64,000 nucleotides of DNA from Paraburkholderia caledonica NBRC 102488 (GCF_000685095.1 NZ_BAYE01000010.1:124001-188000); one strand, 5' to 3'. Shown: positions 1-9,275, counted from the first letter of the stretch. Notes: a model not told the origin generated them from the sequence alone. Numbers and translations are program-made.

Positions 1-2
1 CG

Positions 3-1133
3 CTTGCCGAAGCCGAATCGAGGCACGAACAGTGGAAGGCGCTTGTCGCGCAGCAGAAGAGTTACGCGAAGGTACTCGAAGCGTACGCGCCGCAGGGCAT
101 CGACGCGCTGCGCGCCGCGTTGGCATCGGCCGCCGCGCGCTCGCAGGCCGCCAACGAGCGTTTGACGAGTTTGCCCGATGTCTCGGCTGCGCTGCCGCTC
201 GACGAAGCGCGGCGCAGCGCCGAAATCGCAGCCTCCGCGCTGGAGAGCGCCCGCAAGATACTGAACGAGGCAACCGAGAAGCGTTCCACCGGCATTGCGA
301 CGGCTGAATCACTCGCGCTTCAGTTGGAGCGCAAGGAAGCGCAATTGGGCGACCCGGCGTTCTGCCGCAACCGCGCGCAGTGGCAGGCGAAGATCGTCGA
401 GCAACGTGTGCAGGTCGAGGCGCTGACGAAGCAGCGCGAAGCGCGAGCGCGCGAACTCGAAGCCGTGCGTCTGGACGACCCGGCGGCCGAGGCGAAGCGC
501 TATCGCGCGTCGGCGGAACTTGCGCGTCAGGACCAGCACGAGCGGCAGGTCAGCATCGCGCGTTTGCGCAGCCAGTTGGAGACAGTGGGCGCGTCAGGGC
601 TCGGCGAGCGTCTTGCAGCGCTCGACGCAAAAGTGGAGCAGGCCACCCGCCGCAAAGAGGAGCTGAGCTTGCGCGCCGGCGCATTGAGTCTGCTCGACGA
701 AGTGCTCGTCGCGGAACGCGATGCGGCGGTCGCGCAGTTGCGTGCGCCGTTGACGGAACGGCTCGGCCATTATCTGAAGCGGATCTTTCCGCAATCGACC
801 ATCGCGCTTGGCGACGATCTGAGTCCCGCGACGCTCGATCGTTATGGCCGCGCAGACACGCTCGAAGCGCTGAGCTTCGGCACGCGCGAGCAACTCGGCA
901 TTCTCACGCGGCTCGCGTATGCCGATCTGCTGAAGGCGTCCGGCCGGCCCACGTTGCTGATGCTCGACGATGCGGCCGTGCATACCGACGCCGCACGGCG
1001 GGATGCGATCAAGCGGGCGCTGATCGACGCTGCCACGCGGCATCAGATTCTGGTGTTCACGTGCCATCCGGAACTGTGGGACGACCTGGGCGTGAGGCAG
1101 CGCGCGATCGACGATATGAAGGCCGCGGCGTAG
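3..1133 (+). CDS. SMC/YhaN-like AAA ATPase, C-terminal part (5' end outside window)
   Basis: The reading frame is open from the window edge, so the N-terminal Walker A half is missing. What remains starts with a long Ala/Arg/Glu-rich region of coiled-coil character and ends in an ABC-type ATPase lobe. That lobe has a signature-like LSFGTREQLG, a Walker B strand TLLMLDDA and a switch histidine in FTCHPE. This order (coiled coil, signature, Walker B, H-loop) is that of RecN/SbcC/YhaN ATPases, which act on DNA ends with a nuclease partner. The partner would lie upstream and cannot be seen. It converges on the leftward cobalamin operon, 14 bases away. The family is clear; the specific function is not. 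Confidence 0.8.
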   Translation, partial: LAEAESRHEQWKALVAQQKSYAKVLEAYAPQGIDALRAALASAAARSQAANERLTSLPDVSAALPLDEARRSAEIAASALESARKILNEATEKRSTGIATAESLALQLERKEAQLGDPAFCRNRAQWQAKIVEQRVQVEALTKQREARARELEAVRLDDPAAEAKRYRASAELARQDQHERQVSIARLRSQLETVGASGLGERLAALDAKVEQATRRKEELSLRAGALSLLDEVLVAERDAAVAQLRAPLTERLGHYLKRIFPQSTIALGDDLSPATLDRYGRADTLEALSFGTREQLGILTRLAYADLLKASGRPTLLMLDDAAVHTDAARRDAIKRALIDAATRHQILVFTCHPELWDDLGVRQRAIDDMKAAA

Positions 1134-1147
1134 CTATCCGTCGGGGC

Positions 1148-2914
1148 TTACTCGTACCAGCGCGGTGTGTAGACCCACTGCGCGCCCCTGGTGAAGCGGC
1201 GCGTGGTGGAGGAGCCCACGATGAGCATCGTGCGCATATCGACATCCGCTGAGCGCAGTTCGCCCAGCGTCACCGTGCGCAGCGTTGCGCCCGGCCTGCC
1301 AATGTCGCGGCCGAGCACGACCTGCGTATTTGCCGCGCGATACTCGCGAACGATATCGAGCGCCTTATCGAGTTGCCACGGACGTGCGCGCGAAATCGGG
1401 TTGTAGAACGCCATGACGAGGTCCGCTTGCGCGGCATGTCGCAAGCGTTTTTCGATGATGCTCCAGGGCTTCAGATTATCCGACAGCGACAGCATGCAGA
1501 AGTCGTGGCCGAGCGGCGCGCCGGCTTGCGCGGCGGTAGCCATCGCCGCCGATACCCCCGGCACGATGCTAAGCTCAACAGCGGCCCACGCGCTGTCCGC
1601 AGAGGCGTCGAGCGCTTCGAGCACGGCCGCGGCCATCGCGAATACGCCGGGGTCGCCGGACGACACCATCACGACTGACCGTCCCGCGCTCGCGAGTTCG
1701 AACGCATGGCGGGCGCGCTGCATTTCCTCGCGATTATCGGTGCCGTGCACGCGTTGGCCGGCGCGCAGCGGGCCGGCCATTTTCACGTAAGTCTCGTAGC
1801 CGAGAATATCGGTGGCCTGGTCGAGCGCCTTATGCGCCGCGGGCACCATCAGTTCCGCGCTGCCGGGGCCGAGGCCGATTACCGTCAGCCGGCCGCGCGC
1901 CCGTCCTATCGTGTCGGGATCGACCGCGAGCGGCGATAGAGCGAGGGCGATGCCTTGCACATGATCGTCGTGCAGGGTCTCGTAGGGAATGCGCAGGGCG
2001 GCGCGTAAAAGGTTGGCCGGCGATTCGCCGATTTCTGCGTCGCAGTCCGTAAAACGCAGCGGCACATTCAGCAGCGCGGCCGCTTCGGCGAGCGCCGGTT
2101 CTGCCATGTGTTCCGATGAGCCAAGCAATGCAGCAAGCGAAAGAGAGGCGAGGCCGTGGGCGTCGAGTGAAGCGCGCACGCGAGCCGCGATTTCGGCGGC
2201 GGCGTTCTTGTCTGCGGTTGATGTCGCGGCGGTGTTTGCCTGTGCGGGCGTTGAAGCGACAGCCTCGGGCGTCACTGCCGCGACGACACTGCGAGGATGA
2301 ATCACCAGTTCGTCGTCGCGTCCATTCCACGCGCGAGGCGTGACGCGAATAGCAAGCCGCGCCGACGGCGAGCGCGGCAGTTGCGCGTCGTCGAGCCACG
2401 GCGCGTCGCCCTCGATACGCGTGCTTTCGCCCGCGAGCAGATCCGACACGAAACGCTTACCCTGGCCGATATCGGCAAGCGCATAACCATCGGGTGGATT
2501 GAGCACACAGGTGCCGAACCGCAGCTCGCCACTCGTGGTAATTGCAGGCGATATGGCAAGTGCCGCGGCAATCTCGCGCGCCATCACGTTGACGCCGGCG
2601 AGGCCGCCGAGCAACGGCACGACGGCGCTGCCGTCTTCGGCGACGGCGAGCACCGGCGGCTCGGCGCCTTTGTTCGACAGCAGCGGCGCCACACAGCGAA
2701 TCACGATGCCGGCCGCGCACAGCGCGACAATCGGCGTGCCCCGTGCATACAGGTCGCGCAGATGGGGGCTCAGTTCGGCGTACGCGACATCGGCTTCAAC
2801 GCGGCCTTGCAGCGCATGCACCTGCGAATCCGCATACAGCGTTTGAATGCGCCGCGCGGTATCCAGCGCGCCCGCGCTGAGAATGACGATGGCGGGCGGC
2901 ATCATCCTTGCCAT
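1148..2914 (-). CDS. cobJ: CbiG-CobJ fusion: cobalamin biosynthesis protein / precorrin-3B C17-methyltransferase
   Basis: A 588-residue two-enzyme fusion. The first ~330 residues look like CbiG: the core IVALCAAGIVIRCVAP, then LLGGLAGVN and a C-terminal CbiG domain. From about residue 343 a tetrapyrrole methylase begins with LTVIGLGPGSAEL, with the SAM-site SSGDPGVF and IVPGVSA further on; this is CobJ/CbiH, which methylates C17 and contracts the ring. CbiG opens the lactone ring in the anaerobic pathway. The ATG overlaps the cobI stop by 13 bases and follows GGGGGAAAA, so it is probably translationally coupled as the last gene of the leftward operon cobG-cobH-cobI-cobJ. Fusions of this kind are known in other bacteria. 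The assignment of both domains is secure. Confidence 0.93.
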   Translation of the reverse strand: MARMMPPAIVILSAGALDTARRIQTLYADSQVHALQGRVEADVAYAELSPHLRDLYARGTPIVALCAAGIVIRCVAPLLSNKGAEPPVLAVAEDGSAVVPLLGGLAGVNVMAREIAAALAISPAITTSGELRFGTCVLNPPDGYALADIGQGKRFVSDLLAGESTRIEGDAPWLDDAQLPRSPSARLAIRVTPRAWNGRDDELVIHPRSVVAAVTPEAVASTPAQANTAATSTADKNAAAEIAARVRASLDAHGLASLSLAALLGSSEHMAEPALAEAAALLNVPLRFTDCDAEIGESPANLLRAALRIPYETLHDDHVQGIALALSPLAVDPDTIGRARGRLTVIGLGPGSAELMVPAAHKALDQATDILGYETYVKMAGPLRAGQRVHGTDNREEMQRARHAFELASAGRSVVMVSSGDPGVFAMAAAVLEALDASADSAWAAVELSIVPGVSAAMATAAQAGAPLGHDFCMLSLSDNLKPWSIIEKRLRHAAQADLVMAFYNPISRARPWQLDKALDIVREYRAANTQVVLGRDIGRPGATLRTVTLGELRSADVDMRTMLIVGSSTTRRFTRGAQWVYTPRWYE

Positions 2915-3642
2915 TTTTCCCCCGGCACGACGAGCAGCGAGAAATACGGCGACGCCATCGGGTCCACTTCGGCGAGCGGGACGATACGCTGGTTGCCCAT
3001 TGTCGCCCGCTCGACGTACAGCGCGCGGTGCGCGAGCCCGAGTTCGCCGAGCACGCGCCGCACCTTGTCGAAATTGCGCCCGAGTTTCATCACGACTGCG
3101 GCGTCTGCATCCGCAAGACGGCGGCGCAGTTCGTCTTCCGGCAGCACGCCTGAGAGCACCGACAGGCTCTGGTTGCGATACACGAGCGGCGCACCGAGCA
3201 CGGCCGCGCCGCCTAGCATCGAGCAGACGCCCGGCACCACTTCGCTCTCATAGCGCGCCGCGAGCCGGTCGTGCAGATACATGTACGAGCCGTAGAAGAA
3301 CGGATCGCCTTCGCAGATCACGGCGACGTCGCGCCCCGCATCCAGATGCGCCCCGACTATGTCGGCTGCGGTGTCGTAGAAGTCGGCAATGATCGCTTCA
3401 TATGACAGCGGCGGCTCCAGCGCTTCGGTCGTGACGGGATACACGAGCGGCAGTTGCTGCTGCGTGTCGTGCAAATGCGCTTCGATGATGCTGAACGCGT
3501 TGCCCTTCTTGCCCTTCGCAACGAAGTAGGCGACCACGGCCGCTGCCTTGAGCAGACGCAATGCCTTCAGCGTGATGAGTTCCGGGTCTCCTGGACCGAC
3601 ACCGAGCCCATACAGACGCCCTGCACATTGTTGCGCCGTCAT
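2902..3642 (-). CDS. cobI: Precorrin-2 C20-methyltransferase
   Basis: A 246-residue tetrapyrrole (corrin/porphyrin) methylase, the usual CobI length. It starts with the family strand LYGLGVGPGDPELIT and has a SAM-binding region CEGDPFFYGSYMYLHDR and VPGVCSMLG. CobI transfers a methyl group from SAM to C20 of precorrin-2, giving precorrin-3A, the substrate of CobG encoded first in the same operon. The start codon directly abuts the cobH stop and the stop overlaps the fusion gene downstream, so expression should depend on the riboswitch-controlled transcript from near 6080. CobI (cobalt-free substrate) and CbiL (cobalt substrate) cannot be told apart by motif; the CobG neighbour favours CobI. 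Confidence 0.93.
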   Translation of the reverse strand: MTAQQCAGRLYGLGVGPGDPELITLKALRLLKAAAVVAYFVAKGKKGNAFSIIEAHLHDTQQQLPLVYPVTTEALEPPLSYEAIIADFYDTAADIVGAHLDAGRDVAVICEGDPFFYGSYMYLHDRLAARYESEVVPGVCSMLGGAAVLGAPLVYRNQSLSVLSGVLPEDELRRRLADADAAVVMKLGRNFDKVRRVLGELGLAHRALYVERATMGNQRIVPLAEVDPMASPYFSLLVVPGEKWQG

Positions 3643-4278
3643 TTATTCGATCTCCGTTGCGAGCGCGTTGACAGCGGCCACAGCCATCGCACTGCCGCCG
3701 CGCCGGCCATGCACGACGACATACGGCACGCCACGGCTATTCTCTGCGAGCATCGCTTTCGATTCCGCCGCGCCGACAAAGCCGACCGGAAAACCCAGAA
3801 TCAGCGCGGGCTTCGGCGCACCGGCGTCGAGCATATCGAGCAGATGAAAGAGGGCAGTCGGCGCGTTGCCTATCACGACGACGCTGCCGCCCAGATGCGG
3901 GCGCCACAATTCGAGTGCGGCGGCGGAGCGCGTATTGCCGAGTTCGCGAGCGAGTGCGGGCACTCGTTCATGTGTGAGCGTGCAGATCACGTCGTTGTTC
4001 GCCGGCAACCGCGCGCGCGTGATGCCTTGCGCGACCATGCCGGCGTCGCAGAGAATCGGCGCGCCTTGCGCGAGCGCCGTGCGGCCTGCTGTGCCGGCAT
4101 GTTCGGAGAACGCGAGATCGTCGATCACATCGACCATCCCGCACGCGTGGATCACGCGCACCGCGAGTTTTTCGAGGTCGGCAGGAATGCGCGACAGGTC
4201 GGCTTCGGCGCGGATCGTCGCGAAAGACTGACGATAGATCTCCTGACCGTCGCGAATGTAATCAAGCATCGGTGTCAC
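3643..4278 (-). CDS. cobH: Precorrin-8X methylmutase
   Basis: A 211-residue protein matching CobH/CbiC over its full length. It has the N-terminal YIRDGQEIYRQSF helix and the conserved catalytic histidine in VIHACGMVD (His44), plus the glycine-rich GFPVGFVGAAESK and GRRGGSA near the C-terminus. The enzyme moves the C11 methyl group of precorrin-8X to C12 to give hydrogenobyrinic acid. It sits between cobG and cobI; its TAA is directly followed by the cobI ATG with no gap. There are no missing residues or odd features. Confidence 0.94.
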   Translation of the reverse strand: MTPMLDYIRDGQEIYRQSFATIRAEADLSRIPADLEKLAVRVIHACGMVDVIDDLAFSEHAGTAGRTALAQGAPILCDAGMVAQGITRARLPANNDVICTLTHERVPALARELGNTRSAAALELWRPHLGGSVVVIGNAPTALFHLLDMLDAGAPKPALILGFPVGFVGAAESKAMLAENSRGVPYVVVHGRRGGSAMAVAAVNALATEIE

Positions 4279-5877
4279 TCATGTGTCGCTTCGAACAAGG
4301 CGCGCGATCGTATCGGCGGCCTGTTCGACTGTCAGTTGGCGCGCGACGCATTGACCGAAGCCGGGGCCCTGGTCGCGTCGAAAAAGGTCGTACATGCCGG
4401 GCGCCGCGGCGAGCAGCGTGAACGGCGCGCAATGCGCGGCAGCACATGAGCGTGGGCAACCGCTCAAATGCACGTCGACGCCGGCGGGCAGGCGCTTCGC
4501 GAGATCCAATGCGTCGGCTTTGGTATCCGCGAGGCTTTTCGCGCAGCCAGTGGAACCGGCGCACGCGATCAGGTGTGTGATGGCATCGGCGCTATCGCAT
4601 GCGAGGCCCAGCGCGTTCAGCGCGGCAAGCACGACGGGCACTGAGAGCGTTCGGACGTCGGGCAGCAGCACGCTTTGCCACGGCGTGATGCGCAGCGTGC
4701 CGTCGCCATGTTGTTGCGCGAGTGCGGCGAGGCCGTGCAGCATGGCCGCATCGATGCGGCCAAGCGGCGGTTGAGCGCCGGCATGCCACGTATCCGCGGC
4801 GCGTTGCGCGTGTGCGCCGAGGCGCAACGAGGCATCGGCGGTCGTGCTGCGACGCCAGTCGGCGAGCGTCGCGTCGCGTGCCAATGGAAAATCCACGTAG
4901 ATTTGCGCATGCTGCAATAGCGCGTCCGCCGAATGCGTGTCGAGCAGATGGCGCATACGCGTGGCGTCGGCGGCGGCAAGATCGAGAAACGTATGCAGCA
5001 GCGCGCGCACGAGCGCCGGAACTTGCGACGGCAGCACCGAGACCAACGCGCCTGTCGCATCCGCATTCGATCTTTCGGACAAGTCTGCGGCTTTGCCTGA
5101 CGATGGTGATCCGATGTGCGTGTTTGCGCTCGCGCTTGCATCAACGGTCGGGCAGCCTGCTAGCCCGAACACGAAGCGCACCACACCGGCAGAATCTTGC
5201 GCTGCCGCGAGCCACACGTCATGCGGGTGGTCCACTCTCGCGAGCCGCTCGCCGCCGTCGAGCAACAACGCGAATTTCGGCGATAGCGCCGCGAAACGCG
5301 CTTCACTTTGCAGCAGCGTGAGAAGCGCGCTGCACAGAGGTCTGGTGTCGAACAGTGCGCACGGGTCGCGTCCGGCAGTTGGGCTGATCATGACGTTGCG
5401 CACGTCGTCAGCAGCGGCTGCATTGAGGGCGTGCGCGTCACGATCGCGATCCCGATCTTCTCCGGAGGAATCGGTTGGCGCTGTACCGCCCATTCCGGAA
5501 GAGCCGCTTGCAGCTTGTGGTCCGAGCCCCGCATCGATCAGTGCGGCGACCAGCGCAGCTTCATGTCCGGCCCGGACACCGCGCAATTGCAGATTCGCTC
5601 GATTCGTCAGCTCGATCACGCCCGCCGCATGCCGCGCGCTCGCGTTGGCGATCGCCTCGGCCTGAGCCGCGCTCAATTCGCCGCCTGGCAGCTTGATCCG
5701 GCAAATGCCGCCGTCGCGCGCCGCCACGATCCGCAGCAGGCCCGGACACGCCGAGGGCCGCAGCGCAGATGCCGCGTCGGGCAAGACAGTGGAGGGCGAA
5801 GCTTGATTCAAGACGGACACCGGGTTAGCGTCGCGCGACGGCCCGAGCAAGCGGTCAAAACGGCATTGCTGCGGCAT
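4279..5877 (-). CDS. cobG: Precorrin-3B synthase
   Basis: CobG is a sulfite/nitrite-reductase-like Fe-S monooxygenase that hydroxylates precorrin-3A and forms its gamma-lactone using O2. The N-terminal ferredoxin-like half-domain is seen in GICRIKLPGGELSAAQ and ELTNRANLQLRGV. The four cluster ligands are present: CAGSTGC (Cys439, Cys445) and CPRSC (Cys474, Cys478). At 532 residues it is longer than usual because of two low-complexity insertions, one rich in Ser/Gly/Asp after the first repeat and one rich in Ser/Ala mid-protein. An open frame runs up to 6006 but that part is riboswitch RNA. The ATG at 5877, after GGGCGGGG, is the credible start. It is first gene of the leftward operon. Its presence implies the O2-dependent ring-contraction route. 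Confidence 0.92.
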   Translation of the reverse strand: MPQQCRFDRLLGPSRDANPVSVLNQASPSTVLPDAASALRPSACPGLLRIVAARDGGICRIKLPGGELSAAQAEAIANASARHAAGVIELTNRANLQLRGVRAGHEAALVAALIDAGLGPQAASGSSGMGGTAPTDSSGEDRDRDRDAHALNAAAADDVRNVMISPTAGRDPCALFDTRPLCSALLTLLQSEARFAALSPKFALLLDGGERLARVDHPHDVWLAAAQDSAGVVRFVFGLAGCPTVDASASANTHIGSPSSGKAADLSERSNADATGALVSVLPSQVPALVRALLHTFLDLAAADATRMRHLLDTHSADALLQHAQIYVDFPLARDATLADWRRSTTADASLRLGAHAQRAADTWHAGAQPPLGRIDAAMLHGLAALAQQHGDGTLRITPWQSVLLPDVRTLSVPVVLAALNALGLACDSADAITHLIACAGSTGCAKSLADTKADALDLAKRLPAGVDVHLSGCPRSCAAAHCAPFTLLAAAPGMYDLFRRDQGPGFGQCVARQLTVEQAADTIARLVRSDT

Positions 5878-5899
5878 CGGTACACCCCGCCCGATGTTG

Positions 5900-6085
5900 G
5901 CTGGCACGAACAGTCTGGCCGGCAGGTCTCCTGGCTGGCAGGTCGTCGTCCGCCGCGGCCTTCCCGGTTGAACCAGTGGCGCCAAGCGCAGGCGGACTCG
6001 CTGCATACAGTTGCGGGGGCAGCTACAGCGGCAATCTTCCCGCTGTGTTCCCTGTTAGGCCCCGAAGGGCACCGGCGGCTGTATT
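5900..6085 (-). promoter_or_regulatory. Cobalamin (AdoCbl) riboswitch upstream of cobG
   Basis: On the minus strand this stretch carries the conserved cobalamin riboswitch blocks in order. First is GGTGCC (6068-6073) with a GC-rich hairpin and CAGGGAA; then the core GCTGCCCCCGCAACTGT; then GCCACTG and GGGAAGGC; last the B12 box GCCAGGAGACCTGCC (5921-5935). Spacing to the cobG ATG (5877) is about 45 bases with no T-run, which suggests control of translation initiation rather than termination. A -10-like CATAAT lies at 6083-6088, just before the aptamer. Binding of adenosylcobalamin should shut down the cobG-H-I-J operon. The opposite operon (cobL onward) has no such element. Confidence 0.95.
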
Positions 6086-6174
6086 ATGCCTTTTTTCGGA
6101 TAGCACAACGAGGCTGGACGCTTTGACCGGCGTGGCGCAGTGCATTGTTTGAGATACAAAATGAGGAAGGGTGC

Positions 6175-7434
6175 ATGTCGGCGTGGCTGACGGTGGTGGG
6201 CATTGGCGACGACGGCTTCGCCGGTTTGGGGCGGCCCGCACGGCGTGCGTTGCTCGAGGCGTCGGTGATTTACGGCGGCGAACGTCATCTGTCGATGTTG
6301 CCCGCGCGGCTGGCCGCTCGGCGCGCCGAGTGGCCGCGCCCATTCGATCTCGCGCCGCTTCTGGCCGAGCGCGGCAGCTCTGTGTGTGTGCTGGCGAGCG
6401 GCGATCCGATGCTGTTCGGCGTCGGCGCGACGCTTGCCCGACAGTTGCCGGCCAGCGAACTGCGCGTGTTGCCCGCGCCGTCGTCGTTATCGCTCGCGGC
6501 GGCGCGGCTCGGCTGGCCGTTGCAGGACGTGGCCACGGTGTCGCTGGTTGGGCGGCCGTTGCCGACGCTGAACGCCTATTTGCATGACCGCGCACGCGTG
6601 TTCGTGCTGAGCGCGGACGGGCGCACACCCGCCGTGCTTGCCGATCTGCTGAACGCGCGAGGTTTCGGCGCAACGCGGATGACCGTGCTCGAACATCTCG
6701 GCGGCGACGACGAGCGGCGCATCGACGGTCGTGCGGATCAATGGTCCCCGGGCGATGTCGCCGCGCTGAACCTGGTCGCGCTCGAATGCCGCGCCACCGA
6801 AGGCGCGCCGCGCCTGCCGCTCACCTGCGGCCTGCCCGACGACGCCTTCCGTCACGACGGCCAGCTCACCAAACGCGATGTGCGAGCGATCACGCTCGCG
6901 CGACTCGCACCGACGCCCGGCGAGTTGTTGTGGGACGTGGGTGCGGGCAGCGGCTCGATCGGCATCGAATGGATGCGCGCGCATCCGACTTGCCGGGCGA
7001 TCGCCATTGAAGGGCACGCGGAGCGTCAGCGCTTCATCGAGCACAATCGCGATGCGTTGGGCGTGCCGGGCTTGCAACTCGTAGCGGCCCGCGCGCCGCA
7101 AGCGCTCGAAGGGCTGGCCGCGCCGCACGCGGTGTTTATCGGCGGCGGCGTGACGGTGCCCGGCGTGCTCGAAACGTGCTGGGACAATTTGCGCGCCGGC
7201 GGCCGGCTGGTCGCGAATGCGGTCACGCTGCAAGGCGAGGCGGCGCTCGCCGCATGGCGTGACAAACATGGCGGCACGCTCACGCGAATCGCGCTTGCGG
7301 ACGCTCAGCCGCTCGGTGGCTTCGATACGTGGCGGCAAGCGCTGCCGATCACCTTGTACGATGTGGTGAAGCGTTGCGCTGCCGATGGTGTCCATAGTGT
7401 TGCCGATAACCTCAATGCTGCTTCATCGGCGTGA
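6175..7434 (+). CDS. cobL: Precorrin-6Y C5,15-methyltransferase (decarboxylating), CbiE-CbiT fusion
   Basis: A 419-residue bifunctional enzyme. The N-terminal half (about 1-200) is the CbiE methylase domain, starting WLTVVGIGDDGFAGL with LASGDPMLFGVGATL. The C-terminal half is the CbiT SAM-methyltransferase/decarboxylase with LLWDVGAGSGSIGIEWMR and the upstream GLPDDAFRHDGQLTK. It methylates C5 and C15 of precorrin-6B and removes the acetate carboxyl on ring C. The ATG at 6175 follows AGGAAGG closely and starts right at the CbiE fold; a TTG at 6145 would add ten unrelated residues. It is first gene of the rightward operon, divergent from cobG; cbiD overlaps its stop (GTGA). Confidence 0.93.
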   Translation: MSAWLTVVGIGDDGFAGLGRPARRALLEASVIYGGERHLSMLPARLAARRAEWPRPFDLAPLLAERGSSVCVLASGDPMLFGVGATLARQLPASELRVLPAPSSLSLAAARLGWPLQDVATVSLVGRPLPTLNAYLHDRARVFVLSADGRTPAVLADLLNARGFGATRMTVLEHLGGDDERRIDGRADQWSPGDVAALNLVALECRATEGAPRLPLTCGLPDDAFRHDGQLTKRDVRAITLARLAPTPGELLWDVGAGSGSIGIEWMRAHPTCRAIAIEGHAERQRFIEHNRDALGVPGLQLVAARAPQALEGLAAPHAVFIGGGVTVPGVLETCWDNLRAGGRLVANAVTLQGEAALAAWRDKHGGTLTRIALADAQPLGGFDTWRQALPITLYDVVKRCAADGVHSVADNLNAASSA

Positions 7435-8528
7435 CGCTCATGCGCGACGAAACGCCTGAACAATCCGCACCGCTGCGCAGCGGCTACACGACCGGCAGTT
7501 GCGCAACCGCCACGTCGCTGGCGGCCGCGCGTCTGCTGCTCGCGGGTGTGGTCAGCGAGGTGGCCGAAATCGTGTTGCCCAAGGGCCAGCATGTGCCGAT
7601 GCCGCTCGTCTTCTGCCGGCTGACCGATGACGGCGCCGAAGCCGGCACGATCAAGGATGCCGGCGACGATCCCGACGTCACGCACGGCGCGGTGGTGTTC
7701 GCGCGCGTGCGTCTCGTGCCCGAGCCAGGCGTTGTGTTCCGGGCCGGGGCGGGCGTGGGCACGGTGACGCGTGCGGGCTTGACGCTCGCCGTCGGCGAGC
7801 CGGCGATCAACCCGGTGCCGCGCAAAATGATGAGCGAGCATCTTGCAGAACTCGCCGCCGAGCATGCCTATGGCGGCGGTTTCGAAGTGACGATTGGCGT
7901 TGAGGACGGCGAAGCGCTCGCGCTTAAAACGATGAACCCGCGGCTCGGGATCGTGGGCGGCCTGTCGATATTGGGCACGACCGGCATCGTGCGGCCGTTT
8001 TCATGCTCGGCCTACATCGCGTCGATTCATCAGGGCATCGACGTTGCGCGCGCTAACGGCTACATGCATCTCGCCGCGTGTACAGGCAATGCGAGCGAAG
8101 ACGCGATGCGCTCACACTACGCATTACCCGATATCGCGCTGATCGAAATGGGCGACTTCGTCGGCGCGGTGCTCAAGCATGTGAAGCGCGCGCCGGTCGA
8201 GCGCCTGAGTATTTGCGGCGGCTTCGGCAAGCTGAGCAAGCTCGCGGCGGGCCATCTCGATCTGCATAGCCGCAACTCGAGTATCGATCTGGAACGGCTC
8301 GCCGCATGGGCCGCCGAACAGGGCGCCAACTATGCATTGCAATCCGCGATCCGCGCGGCCAATACGAGTCAGCAAGCGGTCGCGCTAGCGCACGCGGAGC
8401 GGGTGCCGCTCGGCGACATTGTCTGTGCGCACGCGCTTGCCGTCGCACGCGAAATCGTGCCGCCGCAGGTGAACGTGGAGATGTTCGCGATCGACCGTGC
8501 GGGCAAGCTGATCGGAGTCGCTCGATGA
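7431..8528 (+). CDS. cbiD: Cobalt-precorrin-5B C1-methyltransferase (CbiD)
   Basis: A 365-residue CbiD with the family N-terminus LRSGYTTGSCATA and internal GVGTVTRAGL and NPRLGIVGGLSILGTTGI blocks. CbiD methylates C1 in the anaerobic pathway, the step done by CobF in the classic aerobic pathway; no cobF is seen here. The GTG at 7431 overlaps the cobL stop; an ATG at 7440 would also fit and removes three residues. Its stop overlaps the cobK start (ATGA), so cobL-cbiD-cobK are probably translationally coupled. The substrate here may be cobalt-free, since the neighbouring cobG is of the aerobic type; this is inference. Confidence 0.92.
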   Translation: MTLMRDETPEQSAPLRSGYTTGSCATATSLAAARLLLAGVVSEVAEIVLPKGQHVPMPLVFCRLTDDGAEAGTIKDAGDDPDVTHGAVVFARVRLVPEPGVVFRAGAGVGTVTRAGLTLAVGEPAINPVPRKMMSEHLAELAAEHAYGGGFEVTIGVEDGEALALKTMNPRLGIVGGLSILGTTGIVRPFSCSAYIASIHQGIDVARANGYMHLAACTGNASEDAMRSHYALPDIALIEMGDFVGAVLKHVKRAPVERLSICGGFGKLSKLAAGHLDLHSRNSSIDLERLAAWAAEQGANYALQSAIRAANTSQQAVALAHAERVPLGDIVCAHALAVAREIVPPQVNVEMFAIDRAGKLIGVAR

Positions 8529-9247
8529 CAAAGGTTCTGCTGCTCGGCGGCACTGGCGACGCTTTACGGATCGCCCGGCAACTTACTTCCGTCGACGTGT
8601 ACAGTCTCGCGGGACTCGGCAAGGTGCCCGACGATCTGCCATGCAGCGTGCGGGTCGGCGGCTTCGGCGGTAGCGAAGGCATGGCACGATATATCGCAGA
8701 TGAAGAGATCGGCCTCGTGATCGATGCGACGCATCCTTACGCGGCACAGATCAGCGCGAACGCAGTGAATGCGGCTCGTCACGCGGGCGTGCCGTGCTGG
8801 GCGCTGCGTCGACCGGCGTGGCAACCGCGCGCCGGCGACGACTGGCGCATGGTCGACGGCTGGGACGAACTCACAACGGCGCTCGCGCCGTTCAGGCGAC
8901 CGCTCTTCACGCTCGGACGCGAACCGCTCTCGCATCTCGACGAGATCCCGCCACATCAATTCTGGCTCGTGCGCTGTCTCGACTCGCACGAAGACACGGA
9001 ACGCGCCCGCATACTCGCGGCGCGCGGACCGTTCACGCCTGAAGGCGAGCGTGCGCTCTTCGCGCTGCAACGCGTCGACGTCGTGGTCAGCAAAAATAGC
9101 GGTGGCAGTGCGACCGAGGCCAAGCTCGAAGTCGCACGTGAGCGCCGCCTGCCTGTCGTGATGCTGCGCCGGCCTTCATTGCCCGCCGCGGATCGTGAAT
9201 TCGAAAGCGTGGCGGAGTTGCTTGACGCGCTGCATCTGTCACGTTGA
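8525..9247 (+). CDS. cobK: Precorrin-6A (or cobalt-precorrin-6A) reductase
   Basis: A 240-residue NAD(P)H-dependent reductase of the CobK/CbiJ family. The N-terminal nucleotide-binding strand-loop KVLLLGGTGDALRIA is followed by the family block VIDATHPYAAQIS, and near the C-terminus VVSKNSGGSATEAKLE. It reduces the C18-C19 double bond of precorrin-6A, giving the CobL substrate. The open frame extends upstream to 8306, but that part lies inside cbiD. The ATG at 8525 overlaps the cbiD TGA and starts the Rossmann fold directly. Length matches the family. Confidence 0.92.
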   Translation: MTKVLLLGGTGDALRIARQLTSVDVYSLAGLGKVPDDLPCSVRVGGFGGSEGMARYIADEEIGLVIDATHPYAAQISANAVNAARHAGVPCWALRRPAWQPRAGDDWRMVDGWDELTTALAPFRRPLFTLGREPLSHLDEIPPHQFWLVRCLDSHEDTERARILAARGPFTPEGERALFALQRVDVVVSKNSGGSATEAKLEVARERRLPVVMLRRPSLPAADREFESVAELLDALHLSR

Positions 9248-9275
9248 GTCGTCCGCTTGAAACATGGAGTATTGA

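Noticed and set aside
5878..6006. N-terminal extension of cobG from the longest open frame
   Set aside because: It lies within the riboswitch aptamer and its translation has no similarity to CobG.
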